DNA of 64,000 nucleotides from Flavobacteriales bacterium (GTDB lineage Bacteria; Bacteroidota; Bacteroidia; Flavobacteriales_D; UBA2798): NCBI GenBank assembly GCA_019694795.1, contig JAIBBF010000002.1, positions 1 to 64,000 of the forward strand, read 5' to 3'. Shown piece by piece: positions 26,949 to 35,675 of this stretch (position 1 is its first letter; each line of letters starts with the position of its first letter). The notes under the pieces were generated by a model. It saw only the letters and a program-made list of their open reading frames with translations, ran no database searches and was not told where the DNA came from. The position numbers and the translations under genes were made by a program.

Positions 26949-27590
26949 ATGAAAACAAGTATTATTGCCGCAGCTCTTTTATTAATTGGTTTTCAATCCT
27001 TTGCTCAGGATAAAGACCCTAAAGCCAAGGCAGAACTGGATGAAGTGAGCAAAAAAGTGAAAGGCTATACTTCCTTTAGTGTGGAGTTTAGTTCGAACTT
27101 AAAAACCAAGGACGGAGGCAGTGAAAATCAAAGTGGTAAGGCTACCATTAAAGGAAATAAATACATCATTGAAACCGGAGAGCAAAAAATTATCAGCGAC
27201 GGGAAAACGGTATGGACCATCCTGGTGAAGGAAAAAGAAGTGTATGAAAATCCTGCCGAAGATGATGATGATGAGTTGATGAATCCCACCAAAATGTTCA
27301 GCATTTGGGAAAAGGATTTTAAATACAAATGGGTGAAAGAAGAAACGGTAAATGGTGCTACACTGGTAGAAATCCATTTATTTCCGGTATCTCCTGCCAA
27401 GAGTAAATTTCACACTGTGATTATTAAAATTAATAAAGCCACCCACGATGTAAACTCTGTAACCGTAAAAGGAAAAGAAGGCGATGTACTCACCTATAAA
27501 TTGGTGAAACTTACACCGAATGTAAATGTGAACGATGCCGATTTTAAATTCGACAAAGCTAAATATCCGGGTTATACTGTGATTAAATAA
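26949..27590 (+). CDS. lolA: Outer-membrane lipoprotein carrier LolA
   Basis: The 213-aa protein has a signal peptide (to SFAQ, residue 20). The LolA fold is shown by VKGYTSFSVEFSSNL, GKATIKGNKYIIETGEQ, IISDGKTVW and a long beta-rich C-terminus. It carries lipoproteins through the periplasm from LolCDE to the outer membrane. It is co-transcribed with ftsK, and a terminator follows 20 bp after the stop. Confidence 0.92.
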   Translation: MKTSIIAAALLLIGFQSFAQDKDPKAKAELDEVSKKVKGYTSFSVEFSSNLKTKDGGSENQSGKATIKGNKYIIETGEQKIISDGKTVWTILVKEKEVYENPAEDDDDELMNPTKMFSIWEKDFKYKWVKEETVNGATLVEIHLFPVSPAKSKFHTVIIKINKATHDVNSVTVKGKEGDVLTYKLVKLTPNVNVNDADFKFDKAKYPGYTVIK

Positions 27591-27610
27591 AAGTTTCTAC
27601 TTAAAATGCA

Positions 27611-27642
27611 GAGGGCGTCGTTATTGATGCCCTCTTTTTTTT
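27611..27642 (+). terminator. ftsK-lolA terminator overlapping the bioA promoter
   Basis: GAGGGCGTC (27611-27619) pairs with GATGCCCTC (27626-27634), with one G-T wobble, and is followed by eight T. The loop and 3' arm supply TTG (27624-27626), which lies 20 bp before the TATTTTTG of bioA. Confidence 0.85.
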
Positions 27643-27654
27643 CTCCTATTTTTG
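27624..27654 (+). promoter_or_regulatory. bioA promoter
   Basis: TTG (27624-27626), a 20-bp spacer and TATTTTTG (27647-27654) match the Bacteroidota promoter. The -7 element ends 4 nt before the bioA ATG at 27659, so the transcript would start at about the first codon. Confidence 0.65.
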
Positions 27655-27658
27655 AAGC

Positions 27659-28942
27659 ATGAACAATGTAGAATTGGATCGTAAATACATCTGGCATCCT
27701 TTTACCCAGATGAAAATTCAAGCTGAAATTCTCCCTGTAAAACGCGCCGCCGGATCGCGCATTTATCTGGAGGATGGAAGTGAATTGCTCGATTGCATTT
27801 CCTCCTGGTGGGTAAATGTTCATGGTCACGCCCACCCACATATTGCGGCACGTATTGGTCGACAAGCCGCGGAATTGGAGCATGTTATTTTTGCAGGATT
27901 CACGCATGCCCCAGCTACTGAATTGGCATCGCGACTAGTGCCTCAATTACCGGGAGCGATGGCCAAAATCTTTTTTTCCGATAATGGTTCTACCTCTGTA
28001 GAAGTGGCATTAAAAATGGCGGTTCAGTTTTTTTCGAATCATGGAAAAAAGAAAACCCGGATTCTCGCTTTCGAAAACGCCTATCATGGCGATACCTTTG
28101 GAGCGATGTCGGTAGGAGGAAGATCCACCTTTAACACGCCGTTTGAGGACATGTTTTTTGAGGTCGATTTTTTGCCGCTTCCTCAGGTGGGAGATGACAC
28201 CGCATTGCAACGACTCGAAAATTATTTAGAGCAGCACGAATACGCTGCTTTTATATACGAACCATTGGTGCAGGGAAGTGCAGGAATGGTGATTTACGAT
28301 GCTGCGGGATTAAATGAAATTTTAGCGCGTTGTCGGGAAAAAAATATATTGCTGATTGCAGATGAAGTGTTTACCGGATTTGGAAGGACAGGCACCTTGT
28401 TCGCCTCGCAACAACTCGCGGTAAAACCGGATATGATGTGTATTTCGAAAGGGTTGACCGGTGGATTTTTACCTATGGGAATTACGGCTTGCACGCAACA
28501 GATTTTTGATGCATTTTATTCCGACGATAAAATGAAGGCCCTGTATCATGGTCATTCCTACACCGCCAATCCCATTGCCTGCGCAGCGGCTTGTGCATCG
28601 TTGGATTTATTTGAAGATCCTTCCTGTTTTAAAAACATACAACGAATAGCAACAGCACATCAGCAATTCGCTCTTCAGATAACCGGTAAAGTGGCTGTAC
28701 GATCAGTTAAAGTTTGCGGAACGATTTTGTCGATTGAATTGGAAACCGGCGATCAAAGCGGATATTTTCATTCACTGCGCGATAAAATCTACTATTACTT
28801 CATAAAAAAGGGCCTCCTGATGAGGCCCCTTGGGAATGTGATTTATGTATTGCCGCCTTATTGTTTTTCGGATGAAGAACTAAAAACGGTGTATACTGCC
28901 ATTGATGAATTAGTGAATCAACCGTTGATTAATTTGTTGTAA
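27659..28942 (+). CDS. bioA: Adenosylmethionine-8-amino-7-oxononanoate aminotransferase
   Basis: This 427-aa class III PLP aminotransferase transfers an amino group from S-adenosylmethionine to KAPA in biotin synthesis. The BioA-specific N-terminus KYIWHPFTQMK and SSWWVNVHGHAHP are present. AYHGDTFGAMSVGG contacts the cofactor, IADEVFTGFGRTG holds the PLP Asp, and SKGLTGGFLPMG holds the Schiff-base Lys. No other bio genes are in the window. Its 3' end overlaps the convergent gene by 25 bp. Confidence 0.95.
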   Translation: MNNVELDRKYIWHPFTQMKIQAEILPVKRAAGSRIYLEDGSELLDCISSWWVNVHGHAHPHIAARIGRQAAELEHVIFAGFTHAPATELASRLVPQLPGAMAKIFFSDNGSTSVEVALKMAVQFFSNHGKKKTRILAFENAYHGDTFGAMSVGGRSTFNTPFEDMFFEVDFLPLPQVGDDTALQRLENYLEQHEYAAFIYEPLVQGSAGMVIYDAAGLNEILARCREKNILLIADEVFTGFGRTGTLFASQQLAVKPDMMCISKGLTGGFLPMGITACTQQIFDAFYSDDKMKALYHGHSYTANPIACAAACASLDLFEDPSCFKNIQRIATAHQQFALQITGKVAVRSVKVCGTILSIELETGDQSGYFHSLRDKIYYYFIKKGLLMRPLGNVIYVLPPYCFSDEELKTVYTAIDELVNQPLINLL

Positions 28943-29685
28943 AGCGCAACATAATCTTCGTTTTCCTTAATCGGATCACCGGCATCATCTTTTGTTTTTG
29001 AATAATACTGATAGCCCAGATTGATGGTGTTTTTTGCACCTGCAACATCTTTGGTTTTAACCTGATAGTTGGCATATGCCATCAGCGCATAACGCATGAA
29101 ATTCTGATCGCATTCGGCCATGTCGTTGAAATTCGCAATTTTCTTTACGAAATCAATTCCCATCTGTGCATTTTTAACGGCTTCCGTTTTGTTTTTCATT
29201 TCGAATTCGCAGATCGATTTCATTAACCAGGCACCTGGATTTTGATCGTCGAACTGAACCACCTTCTTAATAATACCCAGCGCTTTTTTATAATCGTTTT
29301 GCTCGTAGTAGTTTTCAATTTGCTCGAAATAAGTGGTTTTCATTTCAGCAAAAAACTGGTCGGCATCCGCTTTATAGGTTCCGTTGCGGTCTTTCTTTTT
29401 GTATTTCACCGCATAACTCAATGCATCGCTTTCTGCTTTCTTAAATTCTTCTTTCGATTTCAATTTTTCATCCAGCGAAATACGGTACAGGGCCTTCGCC
29501 AGGTACAGGTAAGGAAGCGGATCGTTCTTGGTTTTGTCCTTTTCGGTATACTTCACAGCTTTTTCTGCCAGGCGATCGTATTTCTGATCCACCCACAACA
29601 AAGCCAGATCCTGGTATTCCTGCGCTTTTAAATAGGTTGCCCCGGTGTACAGGAACAAAGCGAGGAGAATCGTCAGTCTTTTCAT
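28918..29685 (-). CDS. Exported TPR-like protein
   Basis: The 255-aa protein has a signal peptide (to LKAQ, residue 22). The mature part is almost entirely helical, with repeated pairs resembling tetratricopeptide repeats (for example NPGAWLMKSICEFEMKNKTEAVKNAQMGIDF). TPR proteins act as periplasmic scaffolds; no partner is suggested by the neighbours. A TATATTTG element lies about 35 bp upstream of the start on the minus strand. Confidence 0.78.
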   Translation of the reverse strand: MKRLTILLALFLYTGATYLKAQEYQDLALLWVDQKYDRLAEKAVKYTEKDKTKNDPLPYLYLAKALYRISLDEKLKSKEEFKKAESDALSYAVKYKKKDRNGTYKADADQFFAEMKTTYFEQIENYYEQNDYKKALGIIKKVVQFDDQNPGAWLMKSICEFEMKNKTEAVKNAQMGIDFVKKIANFNDMAECDQNFMRYALMAYANYQVKTKDVAGAKNTINLGYQYYSKTKDDAGDPIKENEDYVALYNKLING

Positions 29686-29826
29686 GTCTCTCTGTTTATT
29701 AAGGTTTGATTGATGCTATACAAATATAATGCCTGAGATTGAAATCCAGAAGCCCGGAAGGAAGGAATATTCATAACAGACTGTTAATCTCGTGAAAAAA
29801 TAAACCGAAATAGGTATTTTTGGACC

Positions 29827-30423
29827 ATGAGCGACGTAAAAAACATCTCCGAACGAATCAGTTATAAAAAACACCCCGATTTCATCACCCTGGTGATATC
29901 GCCACGACTGGAGGAAAAAAAGCAGTTACTGCTCAGCTTCTGGTTTTTTGCGTGGACCTTTTGCGGACTCGTTTTCATCTCGCAATTATTCTTTGCCAAA
30001 ACCCAGGAATTTATCATTTCACTCATCGTGATGATTTCTTTTTGGGCCTATTATGAATACCGCATCGGATATGTATGGATGTGGCGGAGAAAAGGAGTTG
30101 AACTAATTAAGCTCGAAGATGGAAAAATGACCTATAAACGATCGCTGCGCAGCATGGGGAAAGCGTATGATTTTTATGTTGACAATATCCGCAATTTCGG
30201 ATTGGTGGAAATTAAACCGACCAGTTTCGGTGCCGTAATGTCCAATTCGTTTTGGGTAATCGGCGGCGAGCGATTGCGATTCGAATATCAGAATAAGGAA
30301 GTAAAAATAGGTATACAACTCAGCGATGAAGAAGCGGATAAATTGCGACGATTTCTCAATGATCTTTTTATCGATGAATTAAAAAAATTAAAAGAGCAGG
30401 GCAGACCCCTTGCTTCAGTTTAA
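29827..30423 (+). CDS. Membrane-anchored hypothetical protein
   Basis: The 198-aa protein has two membrane segments at about residues 38-80 (FWFFAWTFCGLVFISQLFF and FIISLIVMISFWAYYEY) flanked by cytoplasmic beta-rich regions. The pattern of a small PH-like C-terminal domain (WVIGGERLRFEYQNKEVKIG) after two helices resembles bacterial PH-domain membrane proteins, but this is only a suggestion. TATTTTTG (29815-29822) ends 4 nt before the ATG. Its 3' end overlaps the convergent GNAT gene by 9 bp. Confidence 0.75.
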   Translation: MSDVKNISERISYKKHPDFITLVISPRLEEKKQLLLSFWFFAWTFCGLVFISQLFFAKTQEFIISLIVMISFWAYYEYRIGYVWMWRRKGVELIKLEDGKMTYKRSLRSMGKAYDFYVDNIRNFGLVEIKPTSFGAVMSNSFWVIGGERLRFEYQNKEVKIGIQLSDEEADKLRRFLNDLFIDELKKLKEQGRPLASV

Positions 30424-30849
30424 TTCTTTTTCCATGAGGTAATGCTGAATGGAATCCCACAATAAAAATGTTTTTTCTACTATGCGGTAATTGCATTTTT
30501 CATAAAAGGGAACAGCATAATCGCGCGCTTGCAAAATCATTTTTTTTCTACCCTGTGCAGCAGCTGTTTTTTCAGCCTCCTCCAGCAATTTTCTTCCAAC
30601 ACCTTTTTCTCTTGCTAAAGCAGAAACACCCATAAAGCGTACCTGAGCGATCGATTCGTCGTTGAATTGGAGTCGGCAAACACCCAAAGGTATTTCACCT
30701 TCCAGAGCCATGAAGTGAATGGAACTATCCTCCATATTGTCTTTTTCCGTTCCGCGGACTTGTCCCCATGGTTCACGCAGCGTTTTCCAGCGCAAATCGT
30801 AATACTGCTCCATTTCGTGCACGGTAGAAGGTTGAATAATGCGAATCAT
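30415..30849 (-). CDS. GNAT-family N-acetyltransferase
   Basis: The protein is 144 aa from ATG 30849. The core GNAT motifs are IAQVRFMGVSALAREKGVGRKLLEEAE (the acetyl-CoA loop) and AVPFYEKCNYRIVEK. The substrate is unknown. Its start overlaps the stop of the CoA-transferase gene by 4 bp, so the two are translationally coupled. Confidence 0.9.
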   Translation of the reverse strand: MIRIIQPSTVHEMEQYYDLRWKTLREPWGQVRGTEKDNMEDSSIHFMALEGEIPLGVCRLQFNDESIAQVRFMGVSALAREKGVGRKLLEEAEKTAAAQGRKKMILQARDYAVPFYEKCNYRIVEKTFLLWDSIQHYLMEKELN

Positions 30850-31916
30850 AAAACGCGTTTTGGATCGAAGGCCAGCGAACTCACACGGCAAGTTTCTACG
30901 CCATCGATAGTTTCACGAAGCAATAAAGATTGAGCGGCAGATTGAGCAAAAACTTCATCGATGCTATTCACAGCACCGGCAGGAATTTGTTGTTCGATGA
31001 ACCATTTCATAAGATCACTGCGGTGATATTGAAAAAATAAGGGAGATAAATCGGAATACAAACGCTTGCGGTTTTCTACGCGGGCCGTATTGCTTTTGTA
31101 CATTTTCTTCATGGCGATGGACGGATCGCCCAATACATCGCAGAGTTTTTTAAACTGTGCATCACTGCCAATGGCCAGCACAATGAATTTTTTATCGGCC
31201 GTAATAAAGGTTTCTCCATAAGGCGCAATGTTCGGATGCAAAGAACCCTGACGTTGCGGAATATGATTCCCCATCAGATAATTGGTGGCCTGATTAATCA
31301 GTGAACTCACAGCGGCCGCGTACAATGAAACCGACACCGAACTTCCTTCGCCCGATTTTTCACGCTTAAGTAAGGCCAGTAATAACGCTTCTTTTAACTG
31401 ATGGGCTGCGAGGACATCAATTAAAGCAACCGGCATTTTTAGCGGACCACTATCCGGTGTTCCGTTCATCGACATAAATCCGCTCTCGGCTTGCAGTACT
31501 ACATCGAAGGCAGGACGAGCATCGTTTTCACCGAATCCGGTGATGGATCCGTAAATGAGTGCAGGATTTATTTTTTTTAAGGATTCGTAATCGAGTTGGT
31601 ATTTTTCGGCATCGCCCGCTTTAAAATTGGCAATGACCATATCTGAACCTGCAATTAATTCATGAATGCGTTTAAGATCATGTTCATTCTGTAAATCTAC
31701 CTGCATATATTCCTTGCCATAATTCACCGAAGAAAAATAGGCGGAAACAGTTTTATCGCTTTCTTCATGGGGTAATTTCCAGGAACGAGTTACATCTCCA
31801 CCGGTTTTTTTGTTTTCAATCTTGATCACTTTTGCTCCCAGTTCGGCAAAAAACATACCTACGGATGGTCCGGCCAATACAGAAGCGAGTTCAACAATTT
31901 TGAGGTGAGAGAGCAT
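30846..31916 (-). CDS. CaiB/BaiF-type (family III) CoA transferase
   Basis: The protein is 356 aa from ATG 31916. The family III hallmarks are KIVELASVLAGPSVGMFFAELGAKVIKIE, ADMVIANFKAGDAEK, GSITGFGENDARPAFDVVLQAESG and LKEALLLALLKREKSGEG. It swaps CoA between organic acids in the cytoplasm; the substrate cannot be read from the sequence. It is paired with the GNAT gene. A TATTTTAG element lies 10 nt before the start. Confidence 0.9.
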   Translation of the reverse strand: MLSHLKIVELASVLAGPSVGMFFAELGAKVIKIENKKTGGDVTRSWKLPHEESDKTVSAYFSSVNYGKEYMQVDLQNEHDLKRIHELIAGSDMVIANFKAGDAEKYQLDYESLKKINPALIYGSITGFGENDARPAFDVVLQAESGFMSMNGTPDSGPLKMPVALIDVLAAHQLKEALLLALLKREKSGEGSSVSVSLYAAAVSSLINQATNYLMGNHIPQRQGSLHPNIAPYGETFITADKKFIVLAIGSDAQFKKLCDVLGDPSIAMKKMYKSNTARVENRKRLYSDLSPLFFQYHRSDLMKWFIEQQIPAGAVNSIDEVFAQSAAQSLLLRETIDGVETCRVSSLAFDPKRVL

Positions 31917-32232
31917 GTTTTTTTTGCTAAAATAGGCTAAAATTGATTGAGAAAGAGTGGTTAAAAACAATGAAAATATATTATTTGCTTTTTAAGCGTT
32001 TTGTAATCACATTTCGGAATCAGAAAAATTGATTATTTTGCTTATCCAATTAACTTCTATGAGAATAGAAAATCAATCCAATTTGGTTCTGAACTTACAA
32101 ATTGCTTAGAATCGTTTACCTGAAGAAGTCCACAAACAGTATTTTCCCTGTAAAATTGAAATTTTTTAATCTACAGTATTAGGATATGCTTCCTGACAAA
32201 AATTCTCAAGCGCTGAATAATAATAGGTTTAT
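31917..32232. other. AT-rich intergenic region
   Basis: These 316 bases between the CoA transferase start and the T9SS gene stop are very AT-rich and hold no supported gene, RNA or clear terminator. Only short open frames (under 20 codons from ATG) occur. Confidence 0.5.
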
Positions 32233-33954
32233 TTATTTTAAAATTATTTTTTTTGTAAAAACTATACCATTCTGATCCGTAATTCTTAATAGGTAAATGC
32301 CCGGATTTAAACCGGATAATTCCAGATGAATTGTTTTGGAAGTTAAGAATTGCTTTGTTAAGCAATTTCTTCCCGTTACATCAAAAAGCTCAAGATTTAC
32401 TTCATTGAGTAATTCATTGAATTGAATGCTTACCTCATTGTCGGTTGGATTGGGCCAGATTTTAATTTTTAACTTATCATTTTCATCCAATCCGAGCGTG
32501 CTTGCTACTACACTCATCGAGGTAGTGTCCGAATCACCACATGCTTTGGCAATCATGGTAACTGTGTAGGTTCCCTGTGTTTGGTAATAATGTGAAATTA
32601 ACGTATCAGAGTGAATTCCAAAATATTCAACATCACCATCGCCCCAATTAATCTGCATACTGGTATAATACATCGTGTTGTTATCTAACACTACTTCAAA
32701 TCCGGGAAAACTAAATGGAATAAAGTCGGCTAATGGCGGATCCGCAAAACCTTCGCAATTGGTTTTAATTACAAAGATGTCCTGGCTACCTGTGTCGGGT
32801 GGACAAAGTCCTCCGCCATACAATTGATAAAAACCTGTAATAATAAAACCGCTATCATCAGGAACATAATTTAAAGAACCTCCGATATGAGCTCCGCAAC
32901 CTACACGACTTTCGCGTGACCAGAGAAGATTGCCACTATTGCCATCGTATTTTGATAAAACCACTTTAGGATTATTAGAAAACTGCCTACACACGTAGAA
33001 AGTGCTATCATCAACTTCTACAAGGTTTCGTGGCCATGCTATATCTTCAGCCGGCCCATGCTGATTTTCCCATATTAATTGATTTGTATAAGTAACTTTT
33101 CTAAAATACCACTCTCGCATAGGGTTCACGCCCGCCTGAATGGGTATGGGAGTATAGATCATTATTGTAGAGTCGCTCATAGCCTTTGCGACACAGCTAC
33201 CATTATCAGCATCATTTCTTCCAAAAGGATATATCCATTGCTGGTTGAATAAACTATCTGTTTTAATCACAATATCTTTATAATATCCGGGACCTAACGG
33301 ATGATAGTAAGATGAACTCCCTGCAATAACAAATCCACCATCATAAGTTTGATCGACACTGGCGCATCCTTGGTATTCATTGGGGAAAACGAAAGACTTA
33401 AAATTCAAGAGGTTTCCCAGTGTGTCAATTTTGAGTATCATTATCCCTCCGCTTGTTGGAACACTGTCAAGAACAAGGCCAAATATGACAAGGTTACTAT
33501 CTCTACACATTATCGCTCCCGAAACAAACGGTAATGTATCACTTCCAAATACGATGGTCTTTGTCCATAAGGTATCAAGATTTGCATTTAATCGAATGAT
33601 ATAAGGATCGTATCGGTTGCCACCACCGTTGGATCCTTTATGACAAACTGCAATAAATCCATTCTGTAAGGCAAACACTGATTTACATTCAATTAATTTA
33701 TTAGGTTCATTAATAATCAAAGAATCGATTTTATTACCAAACGGATCAATCTTCAAAAATGCAGCGCTATATTCATTGATCATGGGTGTTTTTATTGAGC
33801 CGTACAATAAATAACCATCCGGCAACAATAAATTGCCATAATTAAGTGCAAGATCATTGTGCTGGTATTCATACCTTCCTTTAAAATAAATGTGTTGTGC
33901 TACCACTTGAGCAGCACAACACATCAATGATATGAAAACGATTAATTTTCGCAT
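32233..33954 (-). CDS. T9SS substrate with PKD domain (tandem copy C)
   Basis: The 573-aa protein has a signal peptide (to VVAQ). Residues about 25-390 repeat phrases such as ILKIDTLGN, DGGFVIAG and VIKTNCEG, typical of beta-propeller-like Bacteroidota surface proteins. A PKD-like domain follows (about 395-480, INWGDGDVEYFG). The type A sorting domain begins KIWPNPTDNEVS and ends YLLRITDQNGIVFTKKIILK. The N-terminal block and PKD are nearly identical to copy B, but the middle differs and the sorting domain is unrelated in detail. It is the last gene of the tandem and starts one base within copy B's stop. Confidence 0.85.
   Translation of the reverse strand: MRKLIVFISLMCCAAQVVAQHIYFKGRYEYQHNDLALNYGNLLLPDGYLLYGSIKTPMINEYSAAFLKIDPFGNKIDSLIINEPNKLIECKSVFALQNGFIAVCHKGSNGGGNRYDPYIIRLNANLDTLWTKTIVFGSDTLPFVSGAIMCRDSNLVIFGLVLDSVPTSGGIMILKIDTLGNLLNFKSFVFPNEYQGCASVDQTYDGGFVIAGSSSYYHPLGPGYYKDIVIKTDSLFNQQWIYPFGRNDADNGSCVAKAMSDSTIMIYTPIPIQAGVNPMREWYFRKVTYTNQLIWENQHGPAEDIAWPRNLVEVDDSTFYVCRQFSNNPKVVLSKYDGNSGNLLWSRESRVGCGAHIGGSLNYVPDDSGFIITGFYQLYGGGLCPPDTGSQDIFVIKTNCEGFADPPLADFIPFSFPGFEVVLDNNTMYYTSMQINWGDGDVEYFGIHSDTLISHYYQTQGTYTVTMIAKACGDSDTTSMSVVASTLGLDENDKLKIKIWPNPTDNEVSIQFNELLNEVNLELFDVTGRNCLTKQFLTSKTIHLELSGLNPGIYLLRITDQNGIVFTKKIILK
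32450..32784. repeat. PKD-block repeat, copy C (partner 34171-34505)
   Basis: This block of about 335 bp is nearly identical to 34171-34505 at a constant offset of 1721 bp, with only scattered substitutions. It codes for the PKD domain and the linker to the sorting domain. Confidence 0.85.
33533..33954. repeat. N-terminal-block repeat, copy C (partner 35254-35675)
   Basis: This 422-bp block codes for the signal peptide and first 140 residues. It differs from 35254-35675 at only a few positions, while the flanking middle region has clearly diverged. Confidence 0.88.
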
Positions 33955-35675
33955 TAGTTTTTAATCAGCTTATTGAAATATTGTTTACCGTTACGTGTTG
34001 AAATAATCAAAAGGTAGACTCCACTTGGTAATTCATTTATGTTAAGCTTTGCGTAATCTGCGTTACTATTGGATGTACTAAGAATAATTCTACCTGTAGC
34101 ATCATACACTCTGATATCAAATTGAGCTTCAACAACAGGTAATTGAATATTAAGAATATCATCAGCAGGATTGGGCCAGATTTTAATTTTTAACTTATCA
34201 TTTTCATCCAATCCGAGCGTGCTTGCTACTACACTCATCGAGGTAGTGTCCGAATCACCACATGCATTGGCAATCAAAGTAACTGTGTAGGTTCCCTGTG
34301 TTTGGTAATAATGTGAAATTAACGTATCAGAGTGAATTCCAAAATATTCAACTTCACCATCGCCCCAATTAATTTGCATACTGGTATAATACATCGTGTT
34401 GTTGTCTAACACTACTTCAAATCCGGGAAAACTAAATGGAATAAAGTCGGCTAATGGCGGATCTGCAAAACCTTCGCAATTGGTTTTAATTACAAAAATG
34501 TCCTGCGAACCGGTATCAGCAGGATAAATACCTCCCATATACAATTGATAAAACCCGGAAATAATAAATCCGCTATCCGCAGGAACAAAATTTAAGCTCG
34601 CGCCAATATGCGCCCCCCAACCTACACGACTTTCGCGCGACCAAAGCAGATTACCATTGGAAGCATCGTATCGGGAGATAATGGGTTTTGGATTATTGGT
34701 TGTTTGCCTGAATAAGTAAAATGTTGAATCACCAACTTCGGTTAAACCAAATCCCCAAGCATCTGTATCTGCTGGGCCATGTTGATTCTGCCAGATTAAT
34801 TGATTGCTATATGTAACCTTTCTGAAATACCAATCTTTTGGAGGAGAAACCCCAGCCTGTGTTGGAGTGGTCGAATAAATAATTATTGTGGAATCTTTCA
34901 TTGCCTTAACAAGAAATCCACCATCATTTGCATCATTCCTTCCAAAAATGTAATTCCATTGTTCATTAAACAAACTATCAGTTTTTATGGCAAGTTGTTT
35001 ATAATATCCAAGGCCAAGTGGATGATAATATGTTGATCCTGCTCCAATAATAAATCCTCCATCTAATGTTTGATCGACACTTGAACAACCTTGATACTCA
35101 TTTTGAAAAATAAAGGATTTAAATTTCATCAGATTTCCAAGGGTATCAATTTTCAATATCATTATTCCCCCACTTGTGGGGATACTATCAAGCACATCCC
35201 CATACACAACTATATTACTATCACGTGTCATCATTGCCCCCGAGACAAATGGCAATGTATCACTTCCAAATACGATGGTCTTTGTCCATAAGGTATCAAG
35301 ATTTGCATTTAATCGAATGATGTATGGATCGTATCGGTTGCCACCACCGTTGGTTCCTTTATGACAAACTGCAATAAATCCATTCTGTAAGGCAAACACT
35401 GATTTACATTCAATTAATTTATTAGGTTCATTAATAATCAAAGAATCGATTTTATTACCAAACGGATCAATCTTCAAAAATGCAGCGCTATATTCATTGA
35501 TCATGGGTGTTTTTATTGAGCCGTACAATAAATAACCATCCGGCAACAATAAATTGCCATAATTAAGTGCAAGATCATTGTGCTGGTATTCATACCTTCC
35601 TTTAAAATAAATGTGTTGTGCTACCACTTGAGCAGCACAACACATCAATGATATGAACACGATTAATTTTCGCAT
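33954..35675 (-). CDS. T9SS substrate with PKD domain (tandem copy B, mosaic)
   Basis: The 573-aa protein has the same architecture as copy C: signal peptide, repeated beta-propeller-like region, PKD (INWGDGEVEYFG), then a type A sorting domain. Its first 140 residues and PKD segment match copy C almost perfectly. Its sorting domain (PNPADDILNIQLPVVEA onwards) matches the upstream 1159-aa protein with a single residue change. The switch falls at the WPNP codons. It is secreted across the outer membrane by the type IX system and probably surface attached. TAATG joins its start to the preceding stop. Confidence 0.87.
   Translation of the reverse strand: MRKLIVFISLMCCAAQVVAQHIYFKGRYEYQHNDLALNYGNLLLPDGYLLYGSIKTPMINEYSAAFLKIDPFGNKIDSLIINEPNKLIECKSVFALQNGFIAVCHKGTNGGGNRYDPYIIRLNANLDTLWTKTIVFGSDTLPFVSGAMMTRDSNIVVYGDVLDSIPTSGGIMILKIDTLGNLMKFKSFIFQNEYQGCSSVDQTLDGGFIIGAGSTYYHPLGLGYYKQLAIKTDSLFNEQWNYIFGRNDANDGGFLVKAMKDSTIIIYSTTPTQAGVSPPKDWYFRKVTYSNQLIWQNQHGPADTDAWGFGLTEVGDSTFYLFRQTTNNPKPIISRYDASNGNLLWSRESRVGWGAHIGASLNFVPADSGFIISGFYQLYMGGIYPADTGSQDIFVIKTNCEGFADPPLADFIPFSFPGFEVVLDNNTMYYTSMQINWGDGEVEYFGIHSDTLISHYYQTQGTYTVTLIANACGDSDTTSMSVVASTLGLDENDKLKIKIWPNPADDILNIQLPVVEAQFDIRVYDATGRIILSTSNSNADYAKLNINELPSGVYLLIISTRNGKQYFNKLIKN
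33955..34181. repeat. Sorting-domain repeat, copy B (partner 35676-35902)
   Basis: These 227 bp encode the type A sorting domain of copy B. They match 35676-35902 with about three substitutions, and identity stops after GGGCCAGAT, the codons for the WPNP tryptophan. Confidence 0.88.
34171..34505. repeat. PKD-block repeat, copy B (partner 32450-32784)
   Basis: This is the second member of the PKD-coding repeat. Its sorting-domain-proximal edge meets the A/B repeat at the codons for WPNP. Confidence 0.85.
35254..35675. repeat. N-terminal-block repeat, copy B (partner 33533-33954)
   Basis: This is the second member of the signal-peptide/N-terminal repeat. It ends exactly at the start codon. 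Confidence 0.88.

Noticed and set aside
32233-35675. Tandem T9SS copies as a simple assembly duplication
   Set aside because: The middle parts differ at many residues and the sorting domains are different, so they are distinct genes.
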